Below, piece after piece: positions 1-9,624 of a stretch of 64,000 nucleotides of DNA (within the stretch, counting starts at the first letter, position 1; each line of letters opens with the position of its first letter). The DNA comes from JAGLCW01 sp964427915. Lineage in GTDB: Bacteria > Caldisericota > Caldisericia > UBA6126. Below the pieces are notes generated by a model. The model was given only the letters and a program-made list of their open reading frames with translations, was not told where the DNA came from and made no database searches. Location of the stretch: NCBI GenBank assembly GCA_964427915.1, contig CAYRWA010000080.1:15503-79502 (forward strand), written 5' to 3'. The position numbers and the translations under genes were made by a program.

Positions 1-1
1 T

Positions 2-277
2 TTTGTTGATGATATGCTAGATGCACAAGAAGGAGATATGGTTGAACTCTATATTCAAAACGGTTCTTTTTTGGTTGCTACCATGATTAGTCTCCTTTTC
101 CCTTTGATAATGCTTGTGATTGGGATTCTTCTTGGACAAGGTGTCCTATATAAACAATTTATTTTTGGAAGTGCCTTTTTTCTTATTGCTGTGGGTGTTG
201 CTTATATATACGATAAGCGATTTAAAGCTTCAATTCGAGTTTCTAGTATCATTGAGAGGTATTATGAAAAAGAATGA
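2..277 (+). CDS. RseC/MucC-like membrane protein, C-terminal part (5' end outside window)
   Basis: The reading frame is open to the left edge, so only the last ~91 codons are present. What is visible is a Gly-Asp-x-Val-Glu-Leu motif followed by two hydrophobic segments (about residues 24-46 and 52-70 of the visible part) and a short charged tail. This matches the end of the RseC/MucC family, small inner-membrane proteins linked to SoxR reduction or sigma-E control in proteobacteria and often found near Rnf complexes in Clostridia. The N-terminal cysteines that would settle the family are not in the window. The end overlaps the next gene by 14 nt. Confidence 0.65.
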   Translation, partial: FVDDMLDAQEGDMVELYIQNGSFLVATMISLLFPLIMLVIGILLGQGVLYKQFIFGSAFFLIAVGVAYIYDKRFKASIRVSSIIERYYEKE

Positions 278-482
278 TTCAATCCAGGGCTTGATTATAG
301 GTTTCTCTATTGGATTGGTGTTGGCTTTTTTAACAACGCCAACAAAAGGATTTTTATATGTACCCAATAAAAAAAGAAGTTTCCATATGCTGAGTTCTTC
401 TTTATACAGGACTTTCGAATCCATCCTAACAATGGGGCTATGCGAAAAGGAAGACGGAAGTGTCAAAAGGGGTGAAAAATGA
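264..482 (+). CDS. small single-span membrane protein (YtxH-like)
   Basis: 72-residue protein starting at an ATG inside the end of the RseC-like gene, with GAGAGG 4 nt upstream. Residues ~8-28 form one membrane span of the type Gly-Leu-Ile-Ile-Gly...Leu-Thr-Thr-Pro, resembling the N-terminal segment of YtxH-like proteins, followed by a basic cytoplasmic tail. I infer a small membrane protein of unknown role. Its stop overlaps the next ATG as ATGA, so translation is probably coupled. A longer version starting at 120 is open but would overlap RseC deeply and has no reason to be preferred. Confidence 0.55.
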   Translation: MKKNDSIQGLIIGFSIGLVLAFLTTPTKGFLYVPNKKRSFHMLSSSLYRTFESILTMGLCEKEDGSVKRGEK

Positions 483-2170
483 AAAAGTGTTTGTTGTATG
501 TAACTCTTATTGTGTTTTTCTGTACCTTTTCTTTTCCTTATCAAAATATCTATGCAGAACAAACTACAGTTCGCATAACATCGGAGCAACAAAAATATCT
601 TTTACAGACAGAGAGGGTCGAAATTGTTGTTTCTTTAGACAATGCCATTGATTTATTCGGATATTCTTTATCGTTTTCATATCCTACAAGCAAAATGAAA
701 TTCATGGATTGTACAGAAGGATCCATTTTTCAAACCGAAGAAACATCTTTTCAATACAGAGTTTACGAGAGTGGTCTCATTAAAATTGGTTCTGCTATGC
801 TGGGAAAGAAAGATGGATTTCATGGGAATGGCGATCTTTTTACTATCGTTTTAGAACCTGTTTTTACTGGAAATGCAAGATTTTCAATTGCTGATATTGT
901 CCTTATGAATAGCCAATTGGTTGCAAGTTCATGTAGTGCAGATTCTTACGAGATAACAATCTATGAGGAAAGCAACGACCCCGTTTTAGCAGTGGATCCT
1001 GCTGAGCTAAATTTTGGGACGATCGAATTTGGAGCAGAACCGACCAAAACATTTCGGGTCTACAATTCTGGAAAAGGAGAACTATCTGGAACGTTAGATT
1101 CTCTTACTCCTTGGCTAAAAGTGCAGCCAAAGAGATTTGACAAAGAAGGAATCTTTACTGTGACAGCAAATACTACATTGCTACCTCCACATAGTGAATA
1201 CGAAGGGCTTCTTTCGATTCAGAGCAATGGTGGAAATTATGAATATCGAGTTACTATCTATGTTGATCAAGACGTTGATACAGAACCACCATTTTTGAAC
1301 ATATTGACTCCCGAAACAGGATATCGAACCAATGTCAAACAGATTTTCTTCCTTTGTGAAACGGAACCAGGAGCTTATGCAAGTATTAATGATCAACATA
1401 TAGCAGTGGACGAAGAAGATGGTGTTTTCTATTATCGTACTTTTTTGAAAGAAGGAGACAATACCTTTGTTGTTAAAGTGTGGGATGTTGATCAAAATTC
1501 TTTTTCAAAAACCGTGCGCATTGAGTTGGATACAAAGCCACCCTCTTTGCGTATCGACCCTGTACCGCTACAAGTTCTTGAAAAATCAATCGACGTCACA
1601 GGAAAAACAGACCCGGATGCTGAGTTAATGTTTAACGGTATGGAAGTATTTGTTCAGAAAGATGGAACATTTCGAGTGCATTACGAAATTATGCATAAAA
1701 TCAATCAATTGATTTTTACTGCCCAAGATGATTTGGAAAATGAAATTACCAAATATGCAGTGTTTTTTTACAAACCTCCATTTGATAACATCATTATTCT
1801 AACAATTGGTGATGCAGTAGCTACCTTTAATGAAAAAGAATTCTTTTTAGATGCTCCTCCTCAATTACTAAATGAAAGAGTTTTTGTACCAATAAGAGCT
1901 ATTGCAGATATATATGGAGCTGATATTGAATGGAACCCCGATACAAAAGAGATGGAAATATCGCTTGTTGCGGTTCATGTCTTTTTGAAAATTGGAGATG
2001 TGAAAGCAAGGATAGAAGATGATAAACTTGGCATTAAAGAAATAGAATTGGATGCTCCTCCTTATATTGTGAATGGCAGAACAATGGTTCCTTTACGATT
2101 TATCTCCGAGTCTTTTGGTGCTACTATTGAGTATATTCCTGAAACCAAACAAATCATGATTAAATTTTAG
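479..2170 (+). CDS. secreted cohesin-like/Ig-like protein with C-terminal copper-amine-oxidase-type stalk domain
   Basis: 563 aa. A signal peptide covers about residues 1-26. Residues ~30-160 look like a cohesin-type beta sandwich. Residues ~165-265 resemble the ASPM/BACON-type domain (Leu-Asn-Phe-Gly-Thr start). Two Ig-like modules follow, the second with the pattern VTGKTDPDAELMFNG. The C-terminal ~120 residues are the repeated half-domain called Cu_amine_oxidN1 (GRTMVPLRF, FGATIEY), which is not catalytic and occurs in surface proteins of Clostridia and Paenibacillus. There is no LPxTG or SLH motif, so the anchoring route is unknown. AAAGGGG precedes the ATG. The same Ig-plus-stalk cassette recurs in four other proteins of this window. 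Start overlaps the previous gene by 4 nt. Confidence 0.85.
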   Translation: MKKCLLYVTLIVFFCTFSFPYQNIYAEQTTVRITSEQQKYLLQTERVEIVVSLDNAIDLFGYSLSFSYPTSKMKFMDCTEGSIFQTEETSFQYRVYESGLIKIGSAMLGKKDGFHGNGDLFTIVLEPVFTGNARFSIADIVLMNSQLVASSCSADSYEITIYEESNDPVLAVDPAELNFGTIEFGAEPTKTFRVYNSGKGELSGTLDSLTPWLKVQPKRFDKEGIFTVTANTTLLPPHSEYEGLLSIQSNGGNYEYRVTIYVDQDVDTEPPFLNILTPETGYRTNVKQIFFLCETEPGAYASINDQHIAVDEEDGVFYYRTFLKEGDNTFVVKVWDVDQNSFSKTVRIELDTKPPSLRIDPVPLQVLEKSIDVTGKTDPDAELMFNGMEVFVQKDGTFRVHYEIMHKINQLIFTAQDDLENEITKYAVFFYKPPFDNIIILTIGDAVATFNEKEFFLDAPPQLLNERVFVPIRAIADIYGADIEWNPDTKEMEISLVAVHVFLKIGDVKARIEDDKLGIKEIELDAPPYIVNGRTMVPLRFISESFGATIEYIPETKQIMIKF

Positions 2171-2178
2171 GAGTATGT

Positions 2179-3075
2179 GTGGGGAATAAAGCAGTTTTTT
2201 TAAACAAACCAGCATCTCCAAAAATACACGCAAACTATATTGGTGTCATCCTAGGTACGTTTGTGGATGCTTTTGGGTATGCATTGTTTTTGATCCCAAA
2301 TAAGCTGACACTAGGTGGTGTTACGGGTATCGCGATCATAATTTACCACCTTCTTCATGGTGTTTTATCCGTTGGATTCATTTACATACTTTTAAATGTC
2401 CCCATTTTTATATGGGCTATTTTTCGACTTCACAGACGCGTGATAATAACCACCGTCATATCTGTAATAGCAAATTCATTTGCGATTGATTTTTTTAGTG
2501 TTTTTGTCGTACCTCATCTGGGAATTCATCCAGATTTAATGATTTCTGTTTTATACGGGGCGGTTTTGTCTGGTTTTGGGATTGGCATGCTGTATCGTTC
2601 ATACGGTTCACTAGGGGGTACTGACATGCTAGCCCAAATAGTAAAAACCTATACTCATGCTTCTTTTGGTCAAATTGTCATCATTCTTGATGCTATTGTG
2701 ATTCTTTCCTCTGCTATCATATTCCAAGATGCAGAGTTGGCACTGTTACCACTACTAGGGATATTTGTTGTGGGAAAAATGATTGATGTTGTGCAAGAAG
2801 GGTTGTCAACCTCTAAAGCATCTATGATTATCACGTCCAAAGAGGAGGAAGTAACAAGGTTTATCATTCAAGAAATGGATCGAGGAGTTACTATTCTTGA
2901 GGGAAAAGGCGGATATACTTCCAATGGCAAAAGAATTCTACTATGTGCTTTTTCAAAAAGACAGTATTCAACATTCAAACGAAGAATCCTGATGATAGAC
3001 TCCAGTGCCTTTGTCATGATCGGTTCCTTAGACGAAGTTATTGGAGAAGGATTTGAAAGAAAAAGGGATGAATGA
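2179..3075 (+). CDS. YitT family membrane protein
   Basis: 298 aa with a GTG start, GGAG lying just upstream; no ATG in this frame is better placed. The N-terminal two thirds contain about five membrane spans (DUF161-type repeats with TLGGVTGIA and SLGGTDMLA). The last ~80 residues form the cytoplasmic DUF2179 domain (GVTILEGKGGY, DSSAFVMIG, EVIGEGF). This is the full YitT architecture. The family is widespread in Bacillota and its transport or signalling role is not established. The stop overlaps the ftsE ATG (ATGA). Confidence 0.9.
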   Translation: MGNKAVFLNKPASPKIHANYIGVILGTFVDAFGYALFLIPNKLTLGGVTGIAIIIYHLLHGVLSVGFIYILLNVPIFIWAIFRLHRRVIITTVISVIANSFAIDFFSVFVVPHLGIHPDLMISVLYGAVLSGFGIGMLYRSYGSLGGTDMLAQIVKTYTHASFGQIVIILDAIVILSSAIIFQDAELALLPLLGIFVVGKMIDVVQEGLSTSKASMIITSKEEEVTRFIIQEMDRGVTILEGKGGYTSNGKRILLCAFSKRQYSTFKRRILMIDSSAFVMIGSLDEVIGEGFERKRDE

Positions 3076-3755
3076 TGACTAGCATACCCATTTTACAAAT
3101 TAAATCTGTTACCAAAAAATATCCTCATGGGATCCAGGCATTAAAAAATGTCAGTTTTTCCGTTGCCGAACAAGAGTTTGTTTATATTATGGGTAGATCC
3201 GGAGCAGGAAAGACAACTCTTTTTCGTATCATTACAAAACAAGAAGAACCTGACGAAGGTGAAGTTTGGATTGAACACGAACTTGTTTCTTCAATCCTAC
3301 AAAGAAAGAAACATCTCGTCCGTCGAAAAATTGGAGTTGTTTTTCAAGATTTTAACCTGATTGATTACAAAACGGTGTTTGAAAATATTTCTTTTGCTTT
3401 GGAAATACGAGGGCTTTCCAGGAGATACATTCAGAAACAAACAGAAATGGCACTTGAAATAGTAGGTCTTTCGCAGCGAGTTAAGAATTATCCCCCTACG
3501 TTGTCCGGCGGAGAACAACAACGCGTTGCTATAGCCAGGGCGATTGTAACAAAGCCTAAGATTCTCTTGGCAGATGAACCTACCGGAAACTTAGATTATA
3601 AAACTTCAGAGAGTATTATGGAATTGTTTTCAAAGATTAACCAACTTGGGACCAGTATTGTAATGGCCACCCATGATCTTGATATTGTAAGTGGAACAGG
3701 TAGGCGGATTGTAATTTTGGATCATGGAGAAAAAATGGGTGAGAATCGTGGTTAA
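3072..3755 (+). CDS. ftsE: cell-division ATP-binding protein FtsE
   Basis: 227 aa ABC-type ATPase. Walker A GRSGAGKT is at 41-48, the Q-loop Gln is at 92, the signature LSGGEQQR is at 144-151, and Walker B ILLADE followed by PTGNLD is at 164-175. FtsE forms a complex with FtsX at the division site and uses ATP to activate peptidoglycan hydrolases. The next gene is ftsX and the one after is a coiled-coil M23 protein, the expected partners. Start overlaps yitT by 4 nt; two ATGs are adjacent (3072 and 3075), either possible. The end overlaps ftsX by 32 nt. Confidence 0.95.
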   Translation: MMTSIPILQIKSVTKKYPHGIQALKNVSFSVAEQEFVYIMGRSGAGKTTLFRIITKQEEPDEGEVWIEHELVSSILQRKKHLVRRKIGVVFQDFNLIDYKTVFENISFALEIRGLSRRYIQKQTEMALEIVGLSQRVKNYPPTLSGGEQQRVAIARAIVTKPKILLADEPTGNLDYKTSESIMELFSKINQLGTSIVMATHDLDIVSGTGRRIVILDHGEKMGENRG

Positions 3756-4605
3756 TTCTTTACGAGAAGCAAAACAGGTATGGTCTCGAAATCCAGCTAG
3801 CTATGTTATATGCACTATTAGTTGTTTCATATCCCTATTTTGCATAGGGATTGTCTCTGTTTTTGGAATTTTTGTGTATCAAGGTGCACAAGCAGTTGGA
3901 ACAAGGTTTTTGAATGTCACAGCTTTTTTTGAGAGAACAGCAAATCATGAGGACATCAATCAAACAGTTCTTTCATTGGAGAGCCTAGAAGGCGTACAAG
4001 GTGTGCAATATGTTTCTCCCGAAGAGGCATTACAGTTGCTTCAAAAAGAGTATCCTGATATGGAAACTTCTATCAATCCTCTTCCTTCTTCTCTACGGAT
4101 TGAACCCAAAAGTGCAAAAGATGTTCCTGATATCATTAGCCACTTACGCGGAATTCCTTCCATTGAATATATTGAAGATACATCAGAGGCAGCCACCAAT
4201 TATAGCAATATTATCCGCATCTTGTTGATACTTGGGACTGCTCTATTGCTGATTTTCTTACTAGCTTTTATTTTTTCTGTCAGTTCTTCCATTGGAATTT
4301 CTGTTTTTTCGTTTCGTAAAGAAATATTTATCATGCAATTGTTAGGCGCAACACCGGGTACAATTCGAGCACCTTTTTTGTTCATTGCCTCTGTTAGTGC
4401 TATCATTGGAGGTATTTGCAATGCCATTGTTCTTTTCCCTGTTGTAGAATATGTGTATCAATTCTACCAATCATTCCTCTTTTTTTCTCCTATTGCTATA
4501 AATACACAACTGTTAAGTTTACAACTAGGAGCAACTCTTTTGTTTGTTGGTTTTTTTATCTCCATCACTTCTACAGTTTTCTCAGTAAGCAGGTATATAC
4601 AATGA
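3724..4605 (+). CDS. ftsX: cell-division permease-like protein FtsX
   Basis: 293 aa. One N-terminal span (about 27-50), a ~100-residue outside loop carrying the FtsX extracellular domain (VQGVQYVSPEEAL), then three spans near the C-terminus, including the conserved segment RKEIFIMQLLGATPGTIR. FtsX has no transport function known; it couples FtsE ATP hydrolysis to an extracellular amidase or endopeptidase activator. Here the downstream M23 protein is the natural client. Length and topology are normal for the family. It starts inside the end of ftsE and ends in an ATGA overlap. Confidence 0.93.
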   Translation: MEKKWVRIVVNSLREAKQVWSRNPASYVICTISCFISLFCIGIVSVFGIFVYQGAQAVGTRFLNVTAFFERTANHEDINQTVLSLESLEGVQGVQYVSPEEALQLLQKEYPDMETSINPLPSSLRIEPKSAKDVPDIISHLRGIPSIEYIEDTSEAATNYSNIIRILLILGTALLLIFLLAFIFSVSSSIGISVFSFRKEIFIMQLLGATPGTIRAPFLFIASVSAIIGGICNAIVLFPVVEYVYQFYQSFLFFSPIAINTQLLSLQLGATLLFVGFFISITSTVFSVSRYIQ

Positions 4606-5795
4606 AAAAAATTGGGATTGTTTTACTCGCACTGTTCTTACTGCAATGCTTTTCTATGGCTACTCCTATGGTCGTTCGATCTGAACCTACATTACAAGAA
4701 CAGATTGATCAACTGGAAGAAAAAAAGAGACGCGAAGAAGCGGCTCAAGAAGATTATAAAAGAACTATTGAAGAAGAACGAAAGAAAGCTTCTACCCTTC
4801 GGCATATACAAGACGATCTAACAGAAGAGCTCGGTAGCTATGAAGAAAACATTGCCACTCTGCAAGATGAGATTACACAGCTACTAAACGAAGAAGAAAA
4901 TCTTCGTAAGATCTATAATATAACTCAACAAGAGATCTCTTTGCTTGAAGAATCCATTCACTTGAAAGAACAGCGTATAGGAAAATTACTTAATGTTTTG
5001 TATAAAGACTATTGTTCGCGATATAACAAGTACTTGTTTTCCTCGTCTAATATTAATGAAATCTTGGACAAAGGAATTTATTTAAAATATTTGTACGAGA
5101 CAGATCGAGAATTCTTTTCTCAATTGAAAGAAAACAAACTGCTGTTAGCTGAAAAGAAAGATTCGATGATCGAAGATCAAATACGCAAGTTTGAGCTAAA
5201 AAATGAACTAAAAACAAAGTATGAAGAATTGGAAGTTGCTCGTCAAAAAAAAGATGAAGAAATTCGTAACATACAATTTTTGGCTTCTCAAAGTCAAGAT
5301 ATGGTTAATAAATCCTTACAAGCTTTGGCTCAATCGGAGGCTACTGTTCAACAAATAATCGCAACAACCGTAGAATTAAATCGACTAAAAAGTCTTAAAA
5401 ATGAATCCATGGGCGCCCTTATTTGGCCGATTCAAGGGGTGGTTAGTTCTGAATTCGGCATGCGAATGCACCCCATTTTTGGTGTATATAGAATGCATAC
5501 AGGAATTGATATTGATCAACGATATGGATATCCCATTAAGGCAGTAGCTAAGGGTACGGTTGTATTTTCTGGTTGGTTAACTGGGTATGGGAATTGCGTT
5601 CTTATTCAACATGACTATGATCACAGTACCCTATATGCCCATATGAATAGCCGGTATGTATCGAAAGATCAAGAAGTAGCTCAAGGAGAAGTCATCGGAG
5701 AAGTAGGTTCAACAGGATGGTCAACAGGACCCCATCTCCATTTTGAGGTGCGAAAAAACGGGGATTATGTGAATCCCCGAGACTATTTGCCTTAA
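4602..5795 (+). CDS. secreted coiled-coil M23 peptidase / EnvC-like hydrolase activator
   Basis: 397 aa from the ATG that overlaps the ftsX stop; an upstream in-frame extension lies inside ftsX and is not used. A signal peptide (about 1-27) is followed by a long Glu/Lys-rich coiled coil (about 30-270), typical of proteins that dock on the FtsX loop. The last ~120 residues are an M23 (LytM) domain with the full zinc set visible: His299 and Asp303 (HTGID), His347 (YAHM), and His378/His380 (HLHFE). It could therefore be an active peptidoglycan endopeptidase, unlike E. coli EnvC, whose LytM domain is degenerate. Position after ftsEX supports a role in daughter-cell separation or wall elongation. 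Confidence 0.92.
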   Translation: MKKIGIVLLALFLLQCFSMATPMVVRSEPTLQEQIDQLEEKKRREEAAQEDYKRTIEEERKKASTLRHIQDDLTEELGSYEENIATLQDEITQLLNEEENLRKIYNITQQEISLLEESIHLKEQRIGKLLNVLYKDYCSRYNKYLFSSSNINEILDKGIYLKYLYETDREFFSQLKENKLLLAEKKDSMIEDQIRKFELKNELKTKYEELEVARQKKDEEIRNIQFLASQSQDMVNKSLQALAQSEATVQQIIATTVELNRLKSLKNESMGALIWPIQGVVSSEFGMRMHPIFGVYRMHTGIDIDQRYGYPIKAVAKGTVVFSGWLTGYGNCVLIQHDYDHSTLYAHMNSRYVSKDQEVAQGEVIGEVGSTGWSTGPHLHFEVRKNGDYVNPRDYLP

Positions 5796-5803
5796 ATATG
5801 CGG

Positions 5804-5831
5804 TTGTATTTCCTGTTCTTTTTTCTATCAT
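5804..5831 (+). promoter_or_regulatory. possible internal promoter before the CtpA gene
   Basis: The 67-nt gap between the M23 gene and the S41 protease gene contains TTGTAT, a 16-nt spacer and TATCAT. AGGTGA lies just before the ATG at 5863. This is one of few gaps in a tightly overlapped run, which makes an internal start plausible, but the match is modest. Confidence 0.3.
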
Positions 5832-5862
5832 CAAATAAGAAATTCAATTAAATAGGTGATTT

Positions 5863-6996
5863 ATGAAGTTTACATGTAAAACTTGGCTCGCAATAGTGAT
5901 CTCACTCTTTGTTGGAATAGGGGGATTTGTAGGTGGATATGCTTTTGCATCTAATCAACTAGGCCTTCTTTCTTATCCAGCTTCGCAATTTGCACTCCAT
6001 ACAATTCAAGAGTTTTTTGTAGATCCTATTCAAGATGAGTATTTGGCAAAAGGCATTGTGCTAGGAACGGGAGATCCCTATTCAACATATTTTACAGAGC
6101 AAGAATATGAGACGTTTTCAACTCAAATTGCAGATCATTATGTTGGAATTGGTGTCATTATAACGGATCAGTTAGAAATTAACCGTGTGTTTCCCAATTC
6201 TCCTGCAAGTGAAGCAGGAGTTCAGGCGGGTGATTTTATTCTTCAGGTTAATGGAGAACATATGGCAGGAAAAGATTCTACCTATGCTGCCAATTTGATT
6301 CGAGGTCCGCAGGGTACCAACGTAGAAATTGTTTTCCAGCAGCCAGGTCATCCAAGCCGAACGTATGTTTTGACAAGGAAACAAGTCAAAATTCAAACAA
6401 TTCATGGGAAAATGATTGATTCTAGTACGGCCTATATCCATATACTGTCTTTTAATTTTGGGACTGCTACTGAATTTATAAAAATTTATGAAGAATTAAT
6501 GGCACAAAACCCTACCTCTTTTATACTCGATCTTCGTGATAATGGTGGGGGCGTTTTGGAAGAAACACAACAGATAGCAGAATATTTTCTTCCGAAGGAT
6601 TCGAACCTTTTTTGGACGGTTGGAAAGAAACAAGAACCAAAACCTCGGAAAATGAAAACAACAAATTGCATAGAGATACCATTTGTTATTCTTCTTAATC
6701 GATATTCTGCCTCTGCATCAGAAGTTTTATCTGGGGCAGTTCAAGATTATAAAACAGGCACATTAATTGGAGAGACTTCTTTTGGAAAGGCCTCTATACA
6801 AAGAGTTTTTTCCGTTATTCCTACGGGAGGCGCTATCAAATTAACAGTTGAAAAATACCTCACTCCTCTGAAGAGAGATATTATGGGGTACGGTATTGAA
6901 CCTGATATTGTTGTAGAGTCAGATCAATTGCCGAGTAGTGAAGTGAGTGACCCCGTTATTTCTAGGGCACTAGAGTTTCTGAAGAAAGGAATGTAA
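5863..6996 (+). CDS. ctpA: C-terminal processing peptidase (CtpA/S41 family)
   Basis: 377 aa. An N-terminal signal anchor (about 8-30) is followed by a short helical region, a PDZ domain (about 85-170, with PNSPASEAGVQAGD) and the S41 protease core. The catalytic Ser/Lys pair is visible: Ser284 in YSASASE and Lys309 in SFGKAS, 25 residues apart as in E. coli Tsp. It acts outside the membrane on substrate C-termini. In several bacteria CtpA-type proteases control peptidoglycan hydrolases, which fits its position directly after ftsE-ftsX-M23. Confidence 0.95.
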   Translation: MKFTCKTWLAIVISLFVGIGGFVGGYAFASNQLGLLSYPASQFALHTIQEFFVDPIQDEYLAKGIVLGTGDPYSTYFTEQEYETFSTQIADHYVGIGVIITDQLEINRVFPNSPASEAGVQAGDFILQVNGEHMAGKDSTYAANLIRGPQGTNVEIVFQQPGHPSRTYVLTRKQVKIQTIHGKMIDSSTAYIHILSFNFGTATEFIKIYEELMAQNPTSFILDLRDNGGGVLEETQQIAEYFLPKDSNLFWTVGKKQEPKPRKMKTTNCIEIPFVILLNRYSASASEVLSGAVQDYKTGTLIGETSFGKASIQRVFSVIPTGGAIKLTVEKYLTPLKRDIMGYGIEPDIVVESDQLPSSEVSDPVISRALEFLKKGM

Positions 6997-7002
6997 TATA
7001 CA

Positions 7003-9624
7003 TTGACATCGAAAAATTTATTTAATCTGTCGTATCAGAAGAGTATTGAAGAAGTACTTGAAGCAGCAGATTCTTCTATTGAGAATGGATTAACAAATGA
7101 AAAAGTAGTAGAAAGAACTAGTTTGTACGGTCCCAATAAAATCGTATCGGGCAAAAAAACTTCTGCATGGAGAATGCTACTCAATCAATTCCAAAGCTTG
7201 CTTATCTATATCTTACTTTTTGCTTCTGGGCTATCTTTCTATATGAAAGATACGACGGAAGCAATTGCCATATTAATTGTGGTTATCCTGAATGCTGTGC
7301 TGGGATTTGTACAAGAATATAGGGCAGACGCTTCCATAAAAGCAATCCAGTCATTGGTGAATCCTGAATGTACTGTATTGCGAAATGGAAATAGGCAGGC
7401 AATACCTAATGAAGAACTTGTTCCTGGAGATATTGTTCTGTTGGAAAGTGGAAACAAAATTCCTGCAGATATACGAATTGTTTCTTCTACAGATGGATTT
7501 AAAGTCGATGAATCAATGCTAACTGGTGAGTCTCTTTCCATTCTTAAAAATAGCCATGTAATGCAGGAGGAAGTTTCGAATCCTGGGGATGTTCGAAATC
7601 AGTGCTACATGGGTACAATTGTTACAGAAGGAAAAGCAAGGGGTATGGTTATTGCAACCGGAGGTAGTACAGAACTAGGCAAAATTGCTTCATTAACAGG
7701 GGAAGTAAAAGAAGAAAAAACCCCCCTTGAAAAAAGAATGGATGTCTTTTCAAAAAATTTAACCTATATACTGGGTTTTATCTGTGCGGTAGTTTTTGTT
7801 CTTAACATGATACAGGGTGACAGTTTCCATGACACTTTGCTTTTTGCTATTGCATTGGCCGTTGCAGCTATTCCTGAAAGTTTGCCAGCAGTAACGACGA
7901 TTGTATTATCCAATGGCGTTTCTCGCATGAGCAAACACAATGCAATTGTAAAACGTCTTTCTTCCGTCGAAACCTTGGGTTCAACAACTGTCATATGTAC
8001 TGATAAAACAGGAACACTTACCGAAAACAATATGAAAGCAACAAAAATTTTTGTTAACCAACGTGAATATGAGATTCCTGAGACCATTTCAGAAGACTCA
8101 TCTATACGGATGTTGCAAGAGATCTTTTATTTTGATAACGATGCAGTTATACAAGAACAAGTCTCATCTGGTGATCCAACCGAAGTTGCCTTACTAGAAA
8201 TTGGCCAACCCTTGCAATCTCGTTACCATGCTATTCGTTTTCAACGATCACATGAAATTCCTTTTGATTCTACCCGAAAGATGATGAGTGTATCGATACA
8301 AAAAGATGATGGTGAGTATTTTTATACAAAAGGTGCATGGGAAGAAGTTGCACAGAAATGCGATACTATTCTTATCAATGATGAAATTGTCCCCTTTACT
8401 CCAGAGCTACAGAAAAAAGTGAATGATACAGTACTCCAGTGGAGTCAAGGTGGTTATCGTGTATTAGCGGGGGCTTTTAAAAAGAAACCACAATCAAAGC
8501 TAGAAGAAGATTTAGTTTTTGTAGGCATTGCGGCTCTTCGAGATCCGATCCGTGAAGAAGTTTTTTCGGCAATAGAAAGATGTCAAGCTGCAGGAATTCG
8601 AGTGATTATGGTAACAGGAGACCATGCAGAAACAGCGAAAGCCTATGCAAAAGAGCTGGAAATATCCCAGAGGTCTGATGAAAAAGCACTCACACATGAG
8701 GATATTTATCAGTTAACGGATCAGGAATTGCTTCATGAATTGAAAACCTGCTCTGTTTTTGCCAGAATTAATCCTGAAGATAAATATCGTATTGTCTCTC
8801 TTCTTAAATCTCAGAATGAAGTTGTTGCCATGACAGGAGATGGTGTGAATGATGCACCTGCCCTGCGAAAGGCTGACATTGGTGTAGCAATGGGGCTACG
8901 CGGTACAGATTTAGCACGCGAGGTTTCGGAGCTAGTTCTCCTTGATGATAATTTTGCCACTATTGTGCAGGCTATTGAAGAAGGAAGAGTAATTTATGAC
9001 AACATAAAGAACACCATTTTCTTCTTGTTATCTTGTAACATTGGCGAAATCTTATTGGTTTTTACAGCGATTCTATTTGGAATGCCAGCCCCTCTAGGCG
9101 CTTTACAACTTTTGTGGTTAAACCTTATTACGGACAGTTTTCCTGCTATTGCTTTAGGATTTGAAAAAGCCGGAAAAGGAATCATGAATCCAAGAAAACA
9201 ACAAGACAACCAGTTTTTGAATCGTCCTTTCATGATGCGAGTGACCATTCAAGGTGTTTTAATAGCAGCAGGAGCTTTTTGGATATATTACGAGTACTAT
9301 TACGGTACTTTTGATAATCCAGCAGCATTTGCTTCTACAGCATGTTTTGCTGGATTGATCATGATTGAATTATTTAGAGCTCTTTCAGCAAGATCGCAAA
9401 ATCGTTTTCTTTTTGAAATGGGTTTCTTTACAAACATGTATGTCATTTATGCCCAAATTATTTCTTTTAGCTTCATGCTGTTGGCTCTTTATGGACCCAT
9501 TGCGGTCACCTTTTTTGAGTCTACACCAATCAAGCTTCAGCAGTGGATCAATATTATTATTATCGCGACCCTAGTTTTGGTGTTTGCAGAAATCCAAAAG
9601 TTCATTCTTAGGAAGCAAGAATGA
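7003..9624 (+). CDS. P-type cation ATPase, Ca2+-transporting type (P2A)
   Basis: 873 aa, apparently starting at TTG because no earlier ATG or GTG is in frame; AAGGA is about 12 nt upstream. All P-type landmarks are present: TGES in the actuator domain, phosphorylated Asp334 in CTDKTGTLT, the hinge MTGDGVND, and cation-site helices with AAIPESLPA (M4), NIGEILL (M5) and LNLITDSFPA (M6). These M4-M6 motifs fit the PacL/SERCA-like group that pumps Ca2+ (or Mn2+) out of the cytoplasm. Full length for the family. It follows ctpA with a 6-nt gap and overlaps gmk by 4 nt. Substrate is inferred from motifs only. Confidence 0.92.
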   Translation: MTSKNLFNLSYQKSIEEVLEAADSSIENGLTNEKVVERTSLYGPNKIVSGKKTSAWRMLLNQFQSLLIYILLFASGLSFYMKDTTEAIAILIVVILNAVLGFVQEYRADASIKAIQSLVNPECTVLRNGNRQAIPNEELVPGDIVLLESGNKIPADIRIVSSTDGFKVDESMLTGESLSILKNSHVMQEEVSNPGDVRNQCYMGTIVTEGKARGMVIATGGSTELGKIASLTGEVKEEKTPLEKRMDVFSKNLTYILGFICAVVFVLNMIQGDSFHDTLLFAIALAVAAIPESLPAVTTIVLSNGVSRMSKHNAIVKRLSSVETLGSTTVICTDKTGTLTENNMKATKIFVNQREYEIPETISEDSSIRMLQEIFYFDNDAVIQEQVSSGDPTEVALLEIGQPLQSRYHAIRFQRSHEIPFDSTRKMMSVSIQKDDGEYFYTKGAWEEVAQKCDTILINDEIVPFTPELQKKVNDTVLQWSQGGYRVLAGAFKKKPQSKLEEDLVFVGIAALRDPIREEVFSAIERCQAAGIRVIMVTGDHAETAKAYAKELEISQRSDEKALTHEDIYQLTDQELLHELKTCSVFARINPEDKYRIVSLLKSQNEVVAMTGDGVNDAPALRKADIGVAMGLRGTDLAREVSELVLLDDNFATIVQAIEEGRVIYDNIKNTIFFLLSCNIGEILLVFTAILFGMPAPLGALQLLWLNLITDSFPAIALGFEKAGKGIMNPRKQQDNQFLNRPFMMRVTIQGVLIAAGAFWIYYEYYYGTFDNPAAFASTACFAGLIMIELFRALSARSQNRFLFEMGFFTNMYVIYAQIISFSFMLLALYGPIAVTFFESTPIKLQQWINIIIIATLVLVFAEIQKFILRKQE

